From Chitinophaga qingshengii (GTDB taxonomy: Bacteria > Bacteroidota > Bacteroidia > Chitinophagales > Chitinophagaceae), in the NCBI RefSeq assembly GCF_014529935.1, contig NZ_JACVFC010000002.1, forward strand, positions 620,001 to 684,000: a stretch of 64,000 bases of DNA. The letters are read 5' to 3'. The translations under genes and the position numbers were made by a program. Numbering within the stretch: position 1 is the stretch's first letter; every line of letters starts with the position of its first letter. The notes beneath the pieces are model-generated. The model ran no database searches. It was given only the letters and a program-made list of their open reading frames with translations, and was not told the origin of the DNA. Of the stretch, positions 60,871 to 64,000 are shown one piece after another.

Positions 60871-62595
60871 TTAGGGTTGCACATCCATAAAACCGGTTAT
60901 CCGGGTACGGCCATCCAGCCCCCAGCTGGCATAGCCGGGCGCTTTCATCCAGTTGAAAATAGTATAGGGCAGATCTATGCCGCCAGGCATCGTTTGCACC
61001 ACATTGGACGGTAACGGCGGCCGCATAAACGCACTGAGATCACTGAAAGAATTCCATTTGAAGGCGCCGTTGAGCTTCAGGTCTTTCTTCGACGGACTCA
61101 GATCTTTAAATACGCCACCGATGCCTTCGGTACACGGCCAGTAACCGATCAGGTTATTGATATTGTAAGCCTTTTTGAAATCCGGCACGGTAGATTTCGC
61201 GTCCTGCTGGATAGTAGCATCATCCAGGGCGACGTTGTAAATACGTATATCCGTGATCGTTTGGCTGGAACCGGTACTGATCCATCCCGGGGAGAAACCT
61301 ACTGTCAGGTCCGCCGCATTGGTGATGTTGTAGCCGGTGAGGTCTGTAGGCGTATGTTTGGTATCATCGGTAAATACCACCCCGTAACGTTTGGCTCCTT
61401 CTGTATAGATTTTAAAGGTAAGCGTATGCCATTCGTTCAGCGGCAGGTTTTTACCCACCAGGTAAGCCAGGGCTTTACCGGTAGCGCCTACGATTACACG
61501 CCATTCTCCGGCCGACTGGAACATGAACGCCCATCCCGGCTGTGCTCCGGTGGTATTGGCATATTTGGCCAGGAAGGCCGGCTGCGGTGTACCTTTACCC
61601 AGTATCTTGATTTTACATTGCACCGTGTAATCCCCCTTGTCGTTGAAATTGTAAGCAGTAGCGCTGGCAGCGGGTAATGTAGCATTGATAGCGGATGCGT
61701 CTTTTCCCTGCAGGGTAACAGCATAACCGGTGTAAGGAATGGAACTGGTGTTGGGCCTTGCTACATAAGCAGGTGCAAAACGAGGATGATAAATCATCAC
61801 AAACTGGTTCAGTCTCGGATCACTGAATACGGTTTTATCATCATCTGCCGGAGGCACGGCAAAATAGCCGCCCATATTGGATGCTACGATCACCAGCCAG
61901 TTTTCCCTGCCGTAATTGGGACGTGCTTTCAGTTTATCCACCAGCTCACCGATATAACTATCTACCTGCAAAATAGCGCCGCTATAAGCGGGTACGCTGG
62001 CATCATAGCCGTATTGCCGCCCAGCGGCATCTACGCTGCCAAACTGGGCCAGCACCACAGCGGCGCTATCGCGTTCCAGTTCTTTCAGTGCCGCATTTTT
62101 CACACTGGCGTCATCGTTATAACTTTCTTTCACATCGGCAGCGCTCACCAGGTTATCCTTAAAAGCTGCAGAAGCGCAGAAAGCAGTGGTACGCAGCGCA
62201 GGCTGGTCTTTTTTCAGTCGCTGGAAAAACATGGGCCAGGCAGCCAGCTGGTTACCGGAGAAATCAGCTTTGGTAACCTGGTGTTTTTCTTTATACACGC
62301 CGGTCAGCATATCTGCCCAGGCGGTCACCGGTAAAGCGATGGTATCTGCTACGGCGTTCCAGGTATACAGCGCATGTTCGGACATCTCCATCAAACGGGG
62401 CGGATTAACAGTCTGGGTACTGGTACCTCTGGCGCCATCTACGATCACATATAACACTTTGGGCGAACGATATACCAAACCGCTGCTATCGTTCCCTGTC
62501 TTAGGTTCCAGCCTGTTGTCAAAATCGTGGTTGCAGGAAGCAGCGCCAACAACAAAGGCTAACAGCCATATATTTTTCAGGATGCGTTTTTTCAT
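60871..62595 (-). CDS. DUF4983-type lipoprotein, copy 2
   Basis: A 574-residue paralogue of the protein at 57657-59390: lipobox VGAASC (Cys21), phosphatase-like half (VLYVIVDGARGTSTQ, later AQFGSVDAAG and SNMGG) and LamG-like half. Around residues 330-430 the two copies are nearly identical (KYANTTGAQPGWAFMFQ, then GKNLPLNEWH), while the first halves differ widely. In this copy the first strand has the Asp (VDGARG) expected of the phosphatase fold, so it is the better candidate for an active enzyme. Starts 15 bp after the DUF5008 gene. Confidence 0.72.
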   Translation of the reverse strand: MKKRILKNIWLLAFVVGAASCNHDFDNRLEPKTGNDSSGLVYRSPKVLYVIVDGARGTSTQTVNPPRLMEMSEHALYTWNAVADTIALPVTAWADMLTGVYKEKHQVTKADFSGNQLAAWPMFFQRLKKDQPALRTTAFCASAAFKDNLVSAADVKESYNDDASVKNAALKELERDSAAVVLAQFGSVDAAGRQYGYDASVPAYSGAILQVDSYIGELVDKLKARPNYGRENWLVIVASNMGGYFAVPPADDDKTVFSDPRLNQFVMIYHPRFAPAYVARPNTSSIPYTGYAVTLQGKDASAINATLPAASATAYNFNDKGDYTVQCKIKILGKGTPQPAFLAKYANTTGAQPGWAFMFQSAGEWRVIVGATGKALAYLVGKNLPLNEWHTLTFKIYTEGAKRYGVVFTDDTKHTPTDLTGYNITNAADLTVGFSPGWISTGSSQTITDIRIYNVALDDATIQQDAKSTVPDFKKAYNINNLIGYWPCTEGIGGVFKDLSPSKKDLKLNGAFKWNSFSDLSAFMRPPLPSNVVQTMPGGIDLPYTIFNWMKAPGYASWGLDGRTRITGFMDVQP

Positions 62596-62610
62596 AGTTT
62601 ACACCTTTGA

Positions 62611-64000
62611 TCAGTTGTTATTCAATACTACGCGCACAATATTGCCCACCTCCTTATTGTCGAACCGGTTAATAATACCCGTGAGCAATATAGTGGGCTG
62701 ACCCAGCGCATTGCTGGTTTCTGTGATATCCGTTACAATGCCATTGAAGGAGCCGGTATTGTTATAACCTGCTGCCAGCGTACCATCAGGATTAAGGATC
62801 ATAAAACCGGAACGGGTTACGTCGTTGTATTTTTTGAAGGTGCCGGTTACTACTACCAGCCCGCTGGTCAACTGTTGTGCGTGTATCACGCCACCACCGG
62901 TGAGCGGCGCCAGTACAAATCCGGGATTGATCACACCATTACGGTCTACCATAACCAAACCACTTGCATTGACAGTATTATAGCGTTTGAAACTACCGGT
63001 GAATATATACTGCTTTGTAGCGGCGTTATAGGTAATACGCGCTACCGCATCATCTGCGCTGGCGGTAAAACCGGGATCAATCGTACCGTCCGTATTCAGG
63101 CGCACAATATTACCCACGGGCTGTCCATTCAGTTTGGTGAAGCTGCCGGCAATCACAATTTTACCATCCCATGGCTGCTGAAAGGCATCATAGATGGCGC
63201 CGTTAAAACCTTCATTTCCCTTATGGGCGGCCAGGTTATAGTTATAGGAAGAATCCAGCGTACCGTCCATATTCAGCCTTGCCAGCTGTGGAATAGATAC
63301 AAACTCGGAACGTTTGGTATCACGGGTGGAACGTTCATAGAAATACGTCGAGTAGCCGCTGAAGTTACCAATGGCGATAATTTTACCATTATCCAGGAAC
63401 ACCTTGTTAACAGCGCCTACCAGTCCGCCGTTGAATGCGGCCACCGTGTCGTAGTTGTTAGCCGGATTTTCCGGTGTCAGGTTCACCACCTCTACCTGCA
63501 TGGTATCGAGCGAACCATTGGAATTGATACGGGTAAGGCCATTGATACCTTTGCGGCCATTGTAACTATTAAAAGTACCGCCCACGAGGTACTGCCCGTT
63601 GTTGAGGGGGACAATGCTGCTCAAAGTGCCATTCGGTCCTTTGCCGGCCATTAAGGAAGATTGATATTCACCATCGGCAGATACCATCACGATATTGTTC
63701 ACCGGAGCGCTGGCCGCTTTTTTATCGAAGTCGGTGAAACCACCCAGCAACAGCCAGTTACCGGTAGCCATCTTAAAAACATCCAGGATAAGGCCGTTGG
63801 TGCCTACCTGTGTTTTGAAAGTAGCGTCGATGGATACACGACCTTTTACCACAAAGGAAGGCCCGAAGAACACCTGCCCGTCAACCTGGATGGTGGTACC
63901 GCCGGAACTGGCCGTCTCCGGCACTTTCAGCCGTATCGTGCTATCCGTCACCGCTATCACCGTAGCTGCTTCTTCATTCATGAAACATTTAATCCGGTCT
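62611..64000 (-). CDS. DUF5008-type surface protein with IPT/TIG start (5' end outside window)
   Basis: The frame is open to the window edge, so the N-terminus is missing; at least 463 residues are seen. The visible start (TVIAVTDSTIRLKVPETAS) is the end of an IPT/TIG Ig-like domain. The remainder is built of beta-propeller-like repeats with the phrase GGTFNSYNG, GSFTKLNG, GSFKRYN, GTFKKYND, each about 50-60 residues, as in delta-60 type repeats. Such DUF5008 proteins accompany SusC/D pairs and DUF4983 lipoproteins. A susC/susD pair is expected just beyond the window. Confidence 0.7.
   Translation of the reverse strand, partial: DRIKCFMNEEAATVIAVTDSTIRLKVPETASSGGTTIQVDGQVFFGPSFVVKGRVSIDATFKTQVGTNGLILDVFKMATGNWLLLGGFTDFDKKAASAPVNNIVMVSADGEYQSSLMAGKGPNGTLSSIVPLNNGQYLVGGTFNSYNGRKGINGLTRINSNGSLDTMQVEVVNLTPENPANNYDTVAAFNGGLVGAVNKVFLDNGKIIAIGNFSGYSTYFYERSTRDTKRSEFVSIPQLARLNMDGTLDSSYNYNLAAHKGNEGFNGAIYDAFQQPWDGKIVIAGSFTKLNGQPVGNIVRLNTDGTIDPGFTASADDAVARITYNAATKQYIFTGSFKRYNTVNASGLVMVDRNGVINPGFVLAPLTGGGVIHAQQLTSGLVVVTGTFKKYNDVTRSGFMILNPDGTLAAGYNNTGSFNGIVTDITETSNALGQPTILLTGIINRFDNKEVGNIVRVVLNNN

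Noticed and set aside
1..64000. CRISPR arrays, tRNA or rRNA genes, insertion sequences, prophage
   Set aside because: No evenly spaced short repeats with unique spacers, no cloverleaf-like segments, no transposase, integrase or phage structural genes were seen. The repeats at 7148-7331 and 11807-11868 are tandem without spacers.

Overview
The window looks like chromosomal DNA of a soil-type member of the Bacteroidota, most probably Chitinophaga or a close relative. Evidence: a complete SusC/SusD polysaccharide utilisation locus (PUL) with a reg_prop-type sensor kinase, a T9SS C-terminal sorting domain, lipoprotein families typical of this phylum (DUF3823, DUF4983, DUF5008, GLPGLI-like), promoter -7 boxes of the TAnnTTTG type, and no Shine-Dalgarno sequences in front of the starts. 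The genus is inferred from gene content, not measured. No rRNA, tRNA, CRISPR array, insertion sequence or prophage was recognised.

Layout. 1-810: 3' end of topB. 853-7077: seven minus-strand genes (SDR, AraC regulator, PfkB kinase, two-domain LigD, MBL hydrolase, DUF1348 protein). 7414-11732: a secreted protein, an unusual KAS III/haem-oxygenase-like fusion with a conserved-looking partner, and a TetR regulator. 11853-14835: rpiA and a secreted PL6 lyase behind a LacI-type palindrome. 14985-20373: class V aminotransferase divergent from an Lrp regulator, an AGE epimerase coupled to a GPH sugar symporter, and a BrkB-like membrane protein. 20488-22972: AraC regulator, a frameshifted small gene, a RibD/DHFR-like reductase and an alpha/beta hydrolase.

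23141-36268 is the most system-like block: ten tightly packed plus-strand genes (isochorismatase-like hydrolase, outer-membrane porin, secreted M17 N-domain protein, amidohydrolase with a Cys/His-rich tail, DoxX, Dps, DUF1275, TPR histidine kinase, NtrC-type response regulator, TMEM175-like channel). They face a GAF-type enhancer-binding protein, which is divergent from a Crp/Fnr regulator. The same pair of palindromes, with nearly the same spacing, occurs before the ten-gene operon and before the Crp/Fnr gene. The neighbouring pirin and hydrolase genes share a different upstream element and flank the remains of a ring-cleaving dioxygenase. I read this as a redox or electrophile stress region.

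38802-53666 is a PUL for an arabinose-containing glycan: GH43, GH2, GH127, SusC, SusD and DUF3823 on the minus strand, with a divergent sensor kinase and REC/AraC regulator that are separate genes instead of the usual fused hybrid protein. A 21-bp-spaced direct repeat lies between them. 53718-57566 carries an orphan AbiEi-like protein, a CPA2 antiporter and a GLPGLI-like protein. 57657-64000 is the distal part of another surface-lipoprotein locus: an M60 peptidase between two DUF4983 paralogues, then a DUF5008 protein cut by the window edge.
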